Below, piece by piece: positions 19,996-34,900 of a DNA stretch of 64,000 bases. The notes below the pieces were generated by a model. The model worked only from the letters and a program-made list of their open reading frames with translations, ran no database searches and was not told the origin of the DNA. Origin of the DNA: Calvatia gigantea (lineage: Eukaryota; Basidiomycota; Agaricomycetes; Agaricales; Lycoperdaceae); NCBI GenBank assembly GCA_025093985.1, contig JACAAK010000007.1, positions 1,984,001 through 2,048,000 on the forward strand. The letters run 5' to 3'. Numbering within the stretch: position 1 is the first letter of the stretch; every line of letters begins with the position of its first letter. The position numbers and the translations under genes were made by a program.

Positions 19996-22900
19996 ATGAC
20001 CGCTGTCGTTGTTCCTGCTTCTTCGACAAACAACCCCATCCCTCCTACCTCAAACGATCTTCCTACCCGTCGCCACTCCCCCGTCCCAATTTTCACCAGA
20101 ATCGATGGCTGCTACAGCTGCTCTGTTCACATCTCCCTACACTTCCGCGACATTCGACGCGGGCATTTTGCGCGACCCTTGAAGATCAACCTGAAGAAAC
20201 AAGTTCGGGCGCTGCTTTCTATCATACCCTCTCACCCAGAGGTGGAGGCTACTTTCTCGGGTGTATTGGACGTTCTCAATCTGTTTGTCCTTGAAAGTAG
20301 GAAGGATGATGTTGGAAAGGCTTTGGATGCTTTGTCGAGGTTGTTGAGCGTACCCGAGTTGGTTGAGAGCATTATCAGGCTATTCAGGCCTTTGTTGGTT
20401 GATTTGTTTGCAAGATGGTTGAATGCGAGAGAAGGCGGATATGAAGACTTGGAAGAGGAGAGGTTGGCGGCTTTGGCATACGTTGTTGAAGTTCATGAAG
20501 AGATCTTTCCGTAAGTCTCTGTTTTTTTCTTTCAAAAAGGGTAAATGGAAATTTATTTGGTTTACAGAATCTTGCACGAATACCTGACTAAAATTTACCC
20601 TCGCGGTCCGCTCCATTCCATTGATGCGAACTCGAGTATCTTCACGGTGGAAAGGCTCCACCGTATTCTTTTGGCGTACTTCCGCATCCAACAAGCGAAC
20701 CGCGAACTCCCATCGCTGCTCTCTTGGTCTCTCTCCCCTCTATCCAAAATTATTTGGTCAACTGACCACAATCACAACGATAATGGAATCCAGTTGCTTG
20801 CGATTAGGTGTTATGCGTATCAAAGTTGCATGGGTGAAGCTGAGAGGGAAAGATTTGAGAGAAAAGTCCTTGGGATGAAAGAAGACGAGATGTGTAGTGT
20901 TGATTGTTGGGTTTCTCCTGGTGGTTATGGGAAGAAGGACGAAGAGGGGAAAGAAAAAGCACTGGATGGATGGGTTTTGCCGATGTTGGAGGTGCAGAGG
21001 GTCAGGAAAATGAGGAAAAGTTTGAGTCATGTGGAACTGGAGGAGTATCATGCGTTCGAGAAAGGCGAGGAGAGGGTTTATGTGGAGGAGTCGGACTTAA
21101 GGTATGGTTTTATCACCTTGAGGATCTGAGGTACTTATGGTGTTTTCAGTCCTCGCGTGGCGAATATCCATGGAGTATTACTCCTACGACAATCAGAGGC
21201 TGCTGCTCGTCCCTCCGCTCTCATACCAACACCCACCTCTATTATGTCCCTCCGAGCTCTCGCGCTCCTTATATCCATGCGCAATGCTATCCTGCTTACA
21301 TCCTCACCGTCTGCTGGAAAGGCGCTTCTTTTGACCCACCTCGCTGGGGTCCTTTTTCCAGAAACGAAAAACCAAATCATCACAATACATCTTGCCGACA
21401 CCTCCCTCGACCCTCGATCCCTTCTTGGCTCATACATCTCTTCACCTACCCACCCTGGGAACTTTGAATGGAAAGATGGCGTTCTCGTACGCGCGATGCG
21501 CGAGGGCCGTTGGGTCGTATTTGAAGACATCGATCGGGGAAGTCAAGAAGTCCTCGGCGTCATCAAACCGCTCGTTGAGTCATTACGTTTAGGCAACTGG
21601 ATAGGTGCACCAGCGAAATTGGACGTCCCATCTCGTGGGTGTGTTGTCGCGCACCAGGATTTCTTGGTCTTTGCCACACGTTCGGTACAGCCTTCTAGAA
21701 ATGGCAAGTTTGCCCCCCCGACGTTCTTTGGTACGCACAAGTTTTGCGAGACGATTATCCGGGCGCCTCAAGGAGAGGAGTTGAAGATGATCGTAGAGAG
21801 GAGGTTTGACAGGTTGCAGGGAAGAGCTGCAGAAGGCTTAATTGATCTTTGGGAAGCAGTGAAAGGCTTGGGTACGGCGGCTAATGTGAGAGATGTTGGG
21901 TTAAGGGAGCTGGAGAAGTTGTGTGCAAGAGTAGAGAGGTTGTTACCGGCTTCGCATCAGGCTATGGATGTTGATGCACCTGAAGGGGAAGTAGTTTCTC
22001 TTTGGAACGTGTTCACAAATCCAAGTTTGAGGGAGGAGATCTACCTGGAGGCCAGAGATGTGTTTTTTGGTACTGGTGCCACTACCGCCTCCGCAAGGGC
22101 TCATTTGAGCGCAGTTGCTGCTATTGTTGGCGAAAAGCTTGGACTGGATCAGGAAAGGAGAGAGTGGTTGTTGAAAGGGCGGACACCGAGGTTGGATATC
22201 GAAAAGGATGTGAATGGGAATGTTGTTGGTGTGTCTGTTGGAACGGCAAGATTATCAGCTGCGAAGCAGAGGAAATATCTTGCCGACCTTCCCCCTTCAA
22301 GGCCGTTCGCGATGCATCGACCCGCAATCTCTTTGCTCTCGCGCATCATGACCAGTGTCGTTCTTTCTGAGCCTGTTTTACTCACTGGTGAGACGGGCAC
22401 AGGAAAGACGAGTGTCATCACCCATTTGGCATCACTCCTTGGAAAATCGCTCATCTCTCTCAACTTGTCGCACCAAACGGAATCTTCGGATTTAATTGGT
22501 GGATTGAAGCCAGTTGATACGAGAGTCCCTGCTTCGGTGTTGTATGAAACATTTTTGGAGTTATTCGGCGTGACGTTCAGTAGAAAGAAAAACGAGAAGT
22601 TCGAAACAGAGGTCAGGAAAGCAATGAATGAGGGAAGGTGGAAGAGGGTTGTGGGTTTATGGAGAGAAAGTGGAAGGTTGGCCAAAGAGAGACTCGCTGC
22701 AAAAAAGGCTGAGGACGCGAGGTGCGCTGTCCCCGTTATTTCTATCTGTCTGGTTGACCATGTTGGAACTCACTGTGTTTCTTGTGCAGTGGGGCGAACC
22801 GTGATCTTGACAAACCCGATGCTCCCCGTAAGAGAAGAAAGGTTGATGCTATAGAATCTATCGCCGCATGGGACGCTTTCCTTAAGGGCGTCGGCGAGTT

Positions 22901-25900
22901 CGAAGTTCAGCACGTGCACGGAAAAGGCAAGTTTGCCTTTGGATTTGTGGAAGGGCCGTTGGTCAGGGCATTGCGCTTGGGCCACTGGTGAGTTAAGCAT
23001 AGGCTACTAAGTATGCCCATAAACTGATTGTCGTTGAAGGATTTTGTTGGACTGAGATCAATCTTGCAAGTACTGAGACTCTTGAATGTATCTCCGGGCT
23101 ACTTCACGGCCCAACGGCTTCAGTAACCCTCACAGAACAAGGTTCCCTTGAGCCAGTGCCCCGTCACCCCGATTTTCGACTGTTTGCCTGCATGAACCCG
23201 GCAACTGATGTCGGCAAGAAAGATCTTCCTCCCAACATCCGATCCCGATTCACTGAGATTGACGTTCCGCCGCCCGACGCCGATAGAGACACGCTTTTGA
23301 GCATAATCAATCAATATATTGGGTCGTGCGCAGTAGGAGACAAGGGAATTATCATGAACGTCGCCGAGTTCTATATGGCTGTTAAGGATTTGGCAGGGAA
23401 GCGTCAGCTTGCAGACGGTGCGAATCATCGACCTCATTTCAGCATGCGAACGCTGGCGCGTGCGATGACATTCGCGGCTGATTTGGCGGGTATGTATGGC
23501 CTCCGCCGATCGTTATGGGAGGGGTGTTTAATGGCGTTTACGATGGTGTTGGATCCTCCAAGCGCAGAAATTGTCACGGGGCTAATGCATAGGCATTTAA
23601 TGGTTGGCGCACCGAACCCAAAATCGATATTACGTATGAAGCCACCAGTTCCTCATGGGCGTTCCTCGGAAGAGTTTATCAAGTTTGGGCCGTTTTATCT
23701 GGAGAGGGGACCTCACCCCGAGGACCCCATGGAAGAATACATCATGACGCCTTCGGTAGAGACAAAACTCATTGATTTAGCGCGCATCATCACGACCAGA
23801 AGGTTCCCTGTCCTCATTGAAGGTCCTACATCGAGCGGCAAGACGAGCTCGGTCGAGTATTTGGCGCGACGCACAGGGCATCGATTCGTCCGTATCAACA
23901 ACCATGAGCACACGGACATCCAGGAATATCTTGGTTCTTACGTTTCCGATCCGTTGACTGGCAAGCTAGTCTTCAAAGACGGGCTTTTGGTGCACGCCTT
24001 GCGGAACGGAGATTGGATTGTGTTGGATGAGTTGAACTTAGCCCCGACGGATGTCTTGGAAGCTCTTAACCGACTCCTCGATGATAATCGCGAACTCGTC
24101 ATTCCGGAAACACAAGAAGTTGTGCGGCCCCACCCTCATTTTATGCTATTTGCGACGCAAAACCCTCCCGGCCTATATGCTGGCCGTAAAGTCCTTTCTC
24201 GTGCTTTCCGTAACCGCTTCCTCGAGGTCCACTTTCAAGACGTTCCGCAAGCTGAGCTAGAGTCGATTCTGTGCCAACGCTGCAAAATTGCTCCTTCCTA
24301 TGGCAAACGGATCGTTGCCGTCTTTCGTGAGTTACAAAAACGAAGGCAGGCTGGTCGCGTTTTCGAGAGCAAGCAAGGCTTTGCTACCCTCCGAGATCTG
24401 TTCCGTTGGGCGAATAGGGACGCTGTTGGGTACCAGGAGTTGGCTGACAACGGTTATATGCTGTTGGCAGAACGTGCGCGCCGGGAGGACGATAAATCTG
24501 TGGTGAAGGAAGTTATTGAATCCACCATGGGAGTGCTGATCAACGAGGACGTTCTCTACAGCCTAGACCAGCCCGGTGTGGATATGGCGGAGTTCTTGGG
24601 TAGTTCATTATCATCAGCACCAACCATCATCTGGACCAAGGCTATGCAACGATTATATATCTTGGTTTGCCGTGCCTTGAAGTTCAACGAGCCAGTGTTG
24701 TTGGTGGGTGAAACAGGCTCAGGAAAGACCTCCGTCTGTCAAGTCTTTGCGGATGCCACTGGACAGCGGTTGCATTCGCTCAATTGTCATCGAAATACGG
24801 AGACAGCGGATATCATCGGCGCCTTGCGACCTGTGCGGAACCGGACTGCTTTGGAAGCAGAGGTGTTTCAGGAGGCATTTTCGGCCCTGGCAGCTATAGG
24901 AATTCAACCCAACGATTCTTCTTTCGAGAGCCTCGCCGCCTCCTTGAGCAGGGCTTTGAAGCTTTCTTCAACTTCTGCGGACCACAACCGGCTAATTGTC
25001 GCCCATAATCGATTGTTGAAGCTTCAATCCATTTTTGAGTGGCATGATGGTCCTCTTGTTGAGGCTATGCGGAATGGCGAGGTCTTCCTTCTTGATGAAA
25101 TTTCTTTGGCGGATGATTCGGTACTGGAGCGGCTAAATAGTGTGCTTGAGCCCGAGCGTACCATCGTCCTTGCTGAAAAAGGGGGGAGTGATTTTGTCCA
25201 TCCTACCGTCAAGGCTGCCGATGCCTTCAAACTGGTTGCCACAATGAATCCAGGAGGGGATTATGGGAAAAAGGAGCTATCCCCAGCCTTGCGCAATCGT
25301 TTTACGGAAATTTGGGTCCCTCGAGTGGATGACCGTGCTGATCTAGAGTTGATTGTGGGTAGTCTGTGGGCGCACGCCGATTTGAAACCTTTCACCCAGA
25401 AAGTGCTTGATTATACCGAATGGTTAGGCGCCCGGATTGGAGACAACTCTATCACAAGTTTGCGTGATATCATTGTATGCACACCTGACGTCTGGTTCTG
25501 AACCTAAAGCTTATTCGCTTGTTATAGGCCTGGGTGATGTTTTCCAATGCAGTCTATGCACCCAAAAACACAGATTACATCCCGGCCACAGAAATATTCG
25601 TAAGTTGATCATGCTCAATTTTCATCATTAGCTGACTATTTTGTTAGCATCATGCAGCACAAATGACGCATCTTGATGGTTTGGGTTCCCTGCCTCAGTT
25701 ATCCACGTATTCCCATGGCGCCCTCGCTCGGCTTAAAGAAGAAGCGGCCAGGAAACTTCACGAAATGGTACCTCTGGCTGAAAATGATGCCCACGGTCCA
25801 GTTTTCGACCCCGTATACATTCAACTTGGCTCGTTCGCGATCAAGAAAGGACCCAAGGAACCACAACACCAACTATTCAATCTCACTGCTCCTACGTCCC

Positions 25901-28900
25901 GTAATAATGCTATGCGCGTCCTGCGTGGTTGCCAGTTGTCGAAACCGATTCTTCTTGAAGGCAGCCCCGGTGTTGGAAAAACAAGCCTCATCACAGCCCT
26001 CGCGAACATTTCAGGCCATCATCTCCATCGCATTAATCTATCTGACCAGACCGACCTCGTCGATCTCTTTGGCTCTGACTTCCCTGTTGAAGGCGGTTCC
26101 CCCGGAGAGTTTTCTTGGCGGGATGCAGAATTTCTGAAAGCCTTGCAACAGGGCCATTGGGTGCTTCTAGACGAGATGAACCTCGCACCCCAAGCGATAC
26201 TCGAGGGTCTCAATGCAGTTTTGGATCACCGAGGCACTGTCTATATTCCTGAGCTGGGCAGGTCGTTCACCTGTCATCCTTCATTCCGAATTTTTGCCGC
26301 GCAGAACCCACTCAGTCAGGGAGGCGGCCGTAAAGGCTTGCCAAAATCCTTTGTAAATCGGTTTACCAAAGTCTACATCGATGAACTCACTTCCGCCGAC
26401 CTGAATCTTGTATGTCAACACATGTTCCCACATATGGATGAGAACATACTTCGAGCCATGATTGCTTTCAATATCCATCTCAACGACGAAGTCACTATTC
26501 AAAAGTTGTTTGGTCGACTGGGTACTCCCTGGGAGTTCAACCTACGCGATATCATGCGCTGGGGTCATCTTTTAGTGTCGTCCGGGCGACAGCAAGCCCC
26601 CACCACCTACCTCCGAAGTATTTATCTTCAACGATTCCGCACCAGCGATGACCGCCATCGCGCTCAAGAAATATTTGACAACATTTTTGCAACAACGTCA
26701 TCTCATTTTCAACAAATTCCCTCCTCATTCTCCTGCTCTTCTCATCTCCAGATAGGTCACTTCTCAATGTCTCGCTGCAATTATTCAACGTCCTCTCGCC
26801 CGCGCCGCCTCATCAAATCACAACTGAGTGCTATGGAGATTCTTGGAGATTGCGTTTCGCAAGGGTGGCTTTGTATTGTTAGCGGCCCCCGCGACAGTGG
26901 TAAATCTCACTTGATACGAGCTTTGGCTGACTTTACAGGTAATCCGCTTCGTGAGATTTCGATCAATAGTGCCACGGACACCATGGATATAATCGGGAGC
27001 TTCGAGCAAGTGGACACACGAGCGCAGGCCGTTACCGCTGTTCGCGATGTCCTGAGTTTTACCAATCATGCCTTTAGAAACGTGGAACGAACCCAGGATT
27101 TGCAAAATCTTCTTTCTGTACAGGGCTCTCTACATCTCGCAATCTCAGGAACGGTTACTGAAGATATGATCACTCCTCTACTGCAGCAAACGTCCAACTT
27201 GATCTCTGGGCTATCAGCTCAATCCCTTGTCGTTCCTCAGGATATCCTGGATCGGATTAGAACGCTGTTCCATTCACCATCGTCAACGGGTCGGTTTGAA
27301 TGGGTCGACGGGCCTCTCATCCAAGCCATGCGCCGGGGTGAATGGCTTCTTCTTGATGGGGCCAACCTTTGCAACCCTTCCGTTCTAGACCGCCTCAACT
27401 CACTGTGTGAACCCAATGGCCAGCTTACTTTGAACGAACGGGGCCTCGTCCAAGACGCAGTGGAAATTGTCAAACCTCATGCTAACTTTCGCTTGTTCAT
27501 GACCGTTGACCCCCAACACGGCGAGCTGTCGAGAGCCATGCGAAACAGGGGTGTTGAGATTTTTCTTCCAATGGGCCTGCTTCCTGACGATTACCTGGTT
27601 ATGTTGGACCACCTCCGTCTGCCTCACCTGGAAACTTCCATTGAACATTCGACCGCTCTGTCCCTGGAACATCAATCTCTTAGGAGGGGTCTTGTGCGAT
27701 CCCACTCTTTACAAGCTGATACCGTAGCTTCATCAGGACGACTACTCGATCAATTTTCTGCATTGTCGAGTGTTATGGACCGATTTCCGTTGTACCTACT
27801 ACCCTCAAATGATATAGATCTTGACGCGTCGACGTTCTTCCTATCCCGTACGTTCCATCATGCATACACTCCATACTTCCGTCGAATTTCGGATACATGG
27901 GGTGATATGAATGAAGAATTGAAGCAACATCTTCATGACTTTGTCAACTCCTTGTCGAGTTCCCCGTTGTCGTCTATTATTAATTGTATGAGGGACACCT
28001 TGGCAGAAGCTAGCGGATACCCCTCCGAGGTCTTGTCTGCACACGTTGAGTATCCCGCATTTGAGTAAGTACCCACACACTTACTTTGTTTGAATAGGCT
28101 GCAGATGATATTGTGGATGGTTTGTCAAAGAGTTCAAACGCACCTAGTGCCAATAGAGTCCTGCACATGCTCGACTTCTCCGCGGCCGTCTTCCTCCAAA
28201 CTAGAAATCAAGGTACAGAAGATCCCCAGCCTACGTTGACAAATCCGTCAACCCAAAAAATACGGCGAAGCGTTGAAGAATTCCTAACCCATTTATCCCA
28301 TTACAATGAGCGCTTGTTCACTCTGCTCTCCTCCCGCTCGAATGTGATAGACCTATCGGTGAGTTCCTAGTCAGCTAACCCGTGAAACCGGAGTTTACAT
28401 CAACCTAAGGACGTGCTACCTTCGATACTTGCCGTGAACAGACTTGGACGCGACCTTCGCCGCATTTCTGCCCAAGCCCCTCTCAACCACTCGGCGATTC
28501 AGGTACTAGCTTATATGATCAGCGATGCGATGAAGAAGGCACCTGCGCAGGCCCATCCACTTGATTCCTATGCTAGACACTTGCGAGAGGTCACCTTGAC
28601 ATCGTCGAGCACTGGTCTTATCGAAATGTGGTCCAAGTGGAGTTGCAAAGATGTACTCCTAACAACCCACGATTGGAACGTTCAACTGGATAACCTTGCG
28701 CGACCTCCAAACAACACCACCGCCCGATCAGGTAGACCGATTCCCACAAACTGCAACTCAATTCAAGCTAACTGGTAACCAGATGTTCGGCTGCAAGCCC
28801 TTCGGCTCATGTCAGTATTACCACTCGCTACAAAGTCTCCTCAACACCAGGCGCAACTCGCCGATATCATTTCTCTCTTACAGCAGGTGCGTATGAATAT

Positions 28901-31900
28901 CCAAAGTCCTTGGCCGAGGCCTAAGTCTCCATGAACAGCAACCGAAGGGTAACACGATACACTGCAATCTGATAGAGATGACGCCCAGGACCCTGGTGCC
29001 TAATATTCTCTCGAGTCCCTTAAAACATGATACTGTAAGGGCACCCTCTCATTCACAAGGGACGAATATTTGAATACTTTCCAGCTAGAACGTTTCTTGA
29101 ACATTGTCTGTCGGGTACCTCAGGAATCCCTCCTACCCTACGTTCCGGTTCAGCAAATGCTTTGGACGCTAGAAGCAGGAGCAGGTGACTTCAGTCAACT
29201 TTTCTCCGCATCAAACACATAAGTGATTTTTGAGCTCAGATATCTCGGCAAGATACATACAATCCGTGTCAACCTGGTTGGAATCCTTGTTTGGCGCCCC
29301 AGACAATGTTTGAATTTCCATCCTCTGATCAAATCACATTCTTACCGAATTCTAGGTTGAAACCAGCGTCAACCATTTGCTGCAACCTTCTCAACTGGAC
29401 GGTGCAGTGAAGCTCAGGTACTCCCACCACCCACCCCTTGTTGCAAATTTCTGATTGCAACCTGAACCCAGCGATCTTGATCAGTTCACGCTCCAAACCA
29501 TGGGAGCCTATGAACAAAATATTGACTTGTACCTGGATATCACACTCACGGACACTACAACGCCGAGACAAGACCTCTTGGAACTACTTCTTCGTAACGT
29601 TCTCTTCATGGTGCGTTTGAAGGCGGCGACATTACCCTGCCTCTGCTGACTGATTATTAGGTGGTTAAGTGCTTCCACGAGAGCAGTCCCCGAGTGCTGC
29701 CGGCGCAAACCACTGGCGATTTGATGGTCTTCCTTGACGCTCTCCTCTTACCGGAACTCAGTAAAAACCCTTCATTGCAAATCATTTGGCGGCATTTCGA
29801 ACCCTTGCGATCATTGCCATCCCATGTCACACAACAAAAGCTTTATCGCCTCGGCTATGGTTGGGTCTCTATTGGCATGGCCTTCCTAGATCTCCTTGTC
29901 CCAGACACCCCCGTCGATCCCGTCGCCATAGAAAACACCGCTGCCATACTGCAAAAAAGAGAGCACGATCACATTTCAGCAGAGATAGACCTTCATCACT
30001 CACTTCAGCGTATCATGACTGGGAACGAAAACAGCTTCATCTTGTCTGCGCTTCATCATCGACTGCACAACATTGCCCAAAACACCACCGACATAATCGC
30101 TGTGACTGGTAGAGACAACGTTGCCCAACTGCACGCTTACTGGGCTGAAGTGTGGCAATTCAAGAGCCAGGTCGTAGCCGAGAGTAAAATCGCCGACCTC
30201 CTTTGTTCCTTTACCACCAAAAACGATGCCGCTATTTTGCGGGAGCGAGTCCTACAAGAATCCATCACAGGTTTTTACCAGCGACTTGACACCGTATACC
30301 CAGAATTTAGAGATCTCAACATGCTTCTCAAACTGGCAATGTCCCAATTGAGGCTTGGAGTTCGACTTATCTCCAAGGAGAACACAATAAATTCGAACGC
30401 TACAGCAATCACAACCGCACTCCTGCGTTATCCTTCTGTCCGCGAATGCCCAAAATACCTCCCCGAGCATAAAAATTCAATTCTCACCGCCTTCAATTCT
30501 ATCTATCTTGATCTCCTCTGGTCAGTTGCCCAAGCATCAGCCGAGACGAAAACGAGGCACGTGCTGCCACGCTTGGAGCAATCTTACAATCAGATGCTCG
30601 GATTATGGCTCATTGACAAGGCAAAAGACACGGAGAGTGAAGCCGCCTCTCAGAGCCTATATCGTGGGTCAGTGCTCGAACATAGCGCGAAGACGGATGC
30701 CGAAATCGAGGAACAGGAATTTCTTTCACTATTCCCGTCCTTCGAGAGTTCGTTGGCTGGGGAAAGAGACGCGCCGAATCAGGCTACTCGTTCCTCAAAA
30801 AACATATCCGACGATGCCATGGTGCAAGTGGTGAACCTCCACCTGACTTTATTTTCACCGTCAATTGCGGTGCACAGGGGCCTCAGGGAGATGGACCGGA
30901 CAAGGAAGAAATTGCTCTCGGAGATCATGAGCTCTTACATCTATGAGCTCCCCGAATCACTGGATGCCACAGCGTTGGCCTATCGCCTCCGCTTCGTGCA
31001 CGATGCTCGGGTTGACATCCGGATGCCAGCTGAACACAATGCCTCCTATAATTTCTACAAAGATCCAAATTTACGGGAACTGAGGAATGCTATGCGAGTT
31101 GTTCTTGATGTTCGATCTTACTTGAAGAAGTTGGTTAGTGAATGGCCTGAGCAGATGGTTCTTCAGCATTTGGTAGATCGTTGCGATGTCGTGTTATGTT
31201 TCAGCCTGAAGAGTCCAGTTGCAAAGGTGTTATCCGCTTTGGAACAGCTCTTGCTCCAGACGGATGACTGGGAAATGTATGCGAACCGAGACAATTCCCT
31301 CTCCCTTCATCGTCAATCGTTGACAGAGTTGATCGTGCGATGGAGGCGGTTGGAACTGAGTTGCTGGAATAGCTTGCTTCAGTCGGAGGCACGGACTTTC
31401 GCGGAGGGTGCGTCGGAGTGGTGGTTCAGGTTACATGAGGCAAACGTTCGAGGACCCCTGGACGCCATGAATTCTGGCGAGGAGGATGGATACTTGGCTA
31501 CACTCGTTCCCCTGATCGACGAATTCCTCTCATCAAGTCCTCTCGGGCAATTCTCTTTCCGGATTAGGCTCCTCCATAGCTTTGAGCGGTATATCTCTGA
31601 ACTGCTGACAACCAAAAGTAATCTGGAGGAACGCTGTCTCCGCCGAGTCCTATGCATCATCCACTCCACCCTCAGATATTACCAGCTCTACGAGCCTATC
31701 CTCCAGTCATACCTCGAGGAGCAACGTGCGACCCTCGACAAAGATATAAAGAAATTCATCAAACTAGCAAGTTGGAAAGACATAAACGTCCAAGCCTTGA
31801 AGCAAAGTGCACAAAAGACCCACCATCAACTCTACAAGATTATTCGCAAATTCCGCGAGGTCTTGAAGGAACCCATAACCCACAGGCTAAAGGGGACGCC

Positions 31901-34900
31901 GCCAGAGATCTCGAAAATGCAACCACTTTCTGGAACCTCCCGGCTAGACGCCGGCGACCACATATTACAAGTTCCTGCAGGCTTGACGCTTCGCCCCACA
32001 GGCCCCCTATCAGACCTTAATTCTACCTTCAAGAAGTTCGAGACGGTTATCCATTCTAAACTCATTTCTACTATCTCTCGTCGAAGGATTAATTACGCGG
32101 ATGACCTTGCCATTTCCATCATCACCATTTCCAAGGAGCTCTCAGAGGCGCCGGTTCCGAACAATCTCTCTGCTGAGAAACGTACGAAGTTCTTGAAGTC
32201 CCTCTTGGTGCGAAAGCGCAAAGCCTTTAGCGACCTCTTGAAGGAACTGAAGAGCGCTGGTCTTGCGGGTAATGTCAAAGCGGACGTTCTGCGCCAGAAT
32301 AGCAATACTTTGTGGCTCAAGGATCAACCTGTGTTCAACAACGCCCTCGCCAATGTCGATGTGGAGAAGGGTGAAACGTACTTTTCCAGGCTCATTGGAT
32401 GTCTTCCGGCGTTGCGTTCGTCACTCTCCGACCATCACCAGGATCTGCAAACCCGTGAATTGCAGCGCGGCCTGTCTTTCTTGGACTCGGGGTTTTCTAT
32501 GGCAGTAGATCTCAGAGCTCGGTGAGTACTGCTTGTGTGTGTGTTGGAAAGCTGTTACCTCTTACCTTACGTAATTAGTTTGGCGGTTGCAAATAATGAG
32601 TATATCCGACTAAAAGGCATCTGTTCTCGCCTGTCTGATCTCCTTGCATCCGAAGTCGATGTCTTTCAGGGAGGCTTGTCTGATGAAGTTCGGATGGTGA
32701 CTCGTCTCATGTGCCGAATTTCGAGCGCGTTCGCGGAAATCATTCATGATCTCAATGTTTTCAGAAATATCCAAAAGCAAGACCCGAAGGAGACTCCCCT
32801 TGATGAGGTAGAGGACCGCCTCAGGCGTTGTAAGCGCTCTGAAAGATGGACCTGTGGCAGATTTTGGATGCTCTAGAGGCTACGCCAGTTCCTGCTCTGC
32901 GAAAAGGTAAGACAAATCCTACTCAAAATATCTTCATTGTTTAAAGTATAAAACAGACGAGCGTGAAATCGTTTCGGGGAGCTTGGAGCTCTTCAGATCG
33001 TGTCTCTCACTATTGGAGCGATGGTCGTTAGCTTATCCTCACCTGCAATATCTTTTCGAACCGACAAGAGAATGGCTTTCTTCGGAGGAAGGGATACACG
33101 CCCAACTCAAGCCATCTCATGATGGGCTTTCGAGCAGCCCCCCTGAGGCCTTTCTTAATACCCTCCTTTATACTGTCCAAGTGATGGTTGCAGAGGCAAG
33201 CAAGGCGGACGCGAGTGTACCTGAGGCTGAAGAAGCCGAGCAACAAATTCTCAAAGCCCACAGGGAAATGCGTACTTTCACTCACCTTCTCTCCCTCAAT
33301 CGCGTTTTCGAGCAAGTAAACGCTTTGCTGAGTGGTATTTCAACACAAGAGGATCTCAAAAACGTCCTGCAATGCATTGTGCCTTTCCTTGCCGTGTATC
33401 AAAACCTCGTTGAGAACCAGCTCGTCGCCCACACCCAATGGACTCAAGCGTTATTCAAACTCGACTTTGTTCTTTGCTCTATCCTTCTCAGGTTGTCTAA
33501 GGAGGGCTTCTGCCAGCCGCCCGAAACCGAAGTGGGAGGGGATGGGGAAGGAGAATCTTTAGAAGCTGATGGTACCGGTTTGGGTGAAGGATTGGGAACG
33601 GAGAACGTCAGTAATGAAATAGAGGATGAGAGCCAAGTTGAGGGGTTGAAAGGCGAGGATGAGCGGAACCAAGAGCAAAGCAAAGATGGTGGTGAAGACA
33701 ATGCCGTCGAGATGTCAGAGGATTTTGGTGGTGCATTGGAAGATGTTTCGGATGATGGCTCGCAAGATGAACAAGACGGATCGGATGAGAGCGGAACGGA
33801 TCCAGAGGAAAGAATTGAAGATATTGACCCCGCGGACTCATCCGCCTTAGATGAAAAGATTTGGGGAGATGAAAGTGGGCCACAAGATACGGAGGATAAG
33901 GAGGACAAGACCCAGAAGGATCACTCAGAGGGGCAAAGTGGATCGTCTGAGGTCGTGGCAAAGGAGAATAGGGATAAGTCTGATCAGGAGAAGGATGAAG
34001 GAAAGGGAGAGCAGGACGTAAAAGAGCAGGACGAGGAGGCACCAGAGATTGAGGAACGAGGCGAAGAGGATGAAGGGGAACCGAACGCCGCAGGCGCACC
34101 TATGGAAGACTACATTCAAGATGCAAACACTCTCGACCTCCCCGACGATATGGAGTTGGACGGGGCGGAAGAAGATAGGGAAAAGGAGGGCATGAGCGAG
34201 GATGAACTTGGGGGTGAAGAAGAGTTGCCGGACGAAACGATGGAGGACAAGGCAGCCGAAGATGAGATGCCAGATGGGGGCGAGCAGACTGATGGAAAGG
34301 AACGTGACGCACCACACGAGGACATTGCTGGTGACCAGGACATAGGAATGGATGATACGGTGGAGGCAAAAGTGGATGAGGAGCAGCCTGAAACTGATCG
34401 CGCTGAGGAAGAAAACCCACTGGAAGAAGTTGCCGCCCGCCCAGATACTTCAGTCGGCAACGGGGACGTCAATCCCGACGACGAATTCCAGACAAGGGAT
34501 CAGGATGTCAGTTCATCTGGCCAGGCAGGTAGCTCCGCGGCAAACCAAGGGCAGAGAAATACTAGCCAAGACAAAGTCATTGAACAAACTGGGTATTTAA
34601 CATGGCCTCTCCTTTAACCTATCTGCTGACTATTGTACAGGCTCTACAGTAACGCTCAAGAGTCATCCACCGATGATGCGCTTGACTGATGGCAAAGGGA
34701 ACGCTATGTCTGGTGTCCAGGAGGGTCAGAACGAGTCGCCTGCCGAACAGAAGGCACCGGCGAACCCACTTCGCAGCCTTGGAGATGCATTGAACGAGAT
34801 CAAACAGCGTTTCGACGAGATCCTTAATAGCGAAGTCGTGGATCAACAACCTGAACGGGACATTGGATCATCTGAAGCACCTGCTCAATTGGAATATCTT

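Noticed and set aside
33444..34472. Long minus-strand Ser/Pro-rich open frames
   Set aside because: Antisense of the Asp/Glu-rich region of midasin; the sense frame is clearly coding.
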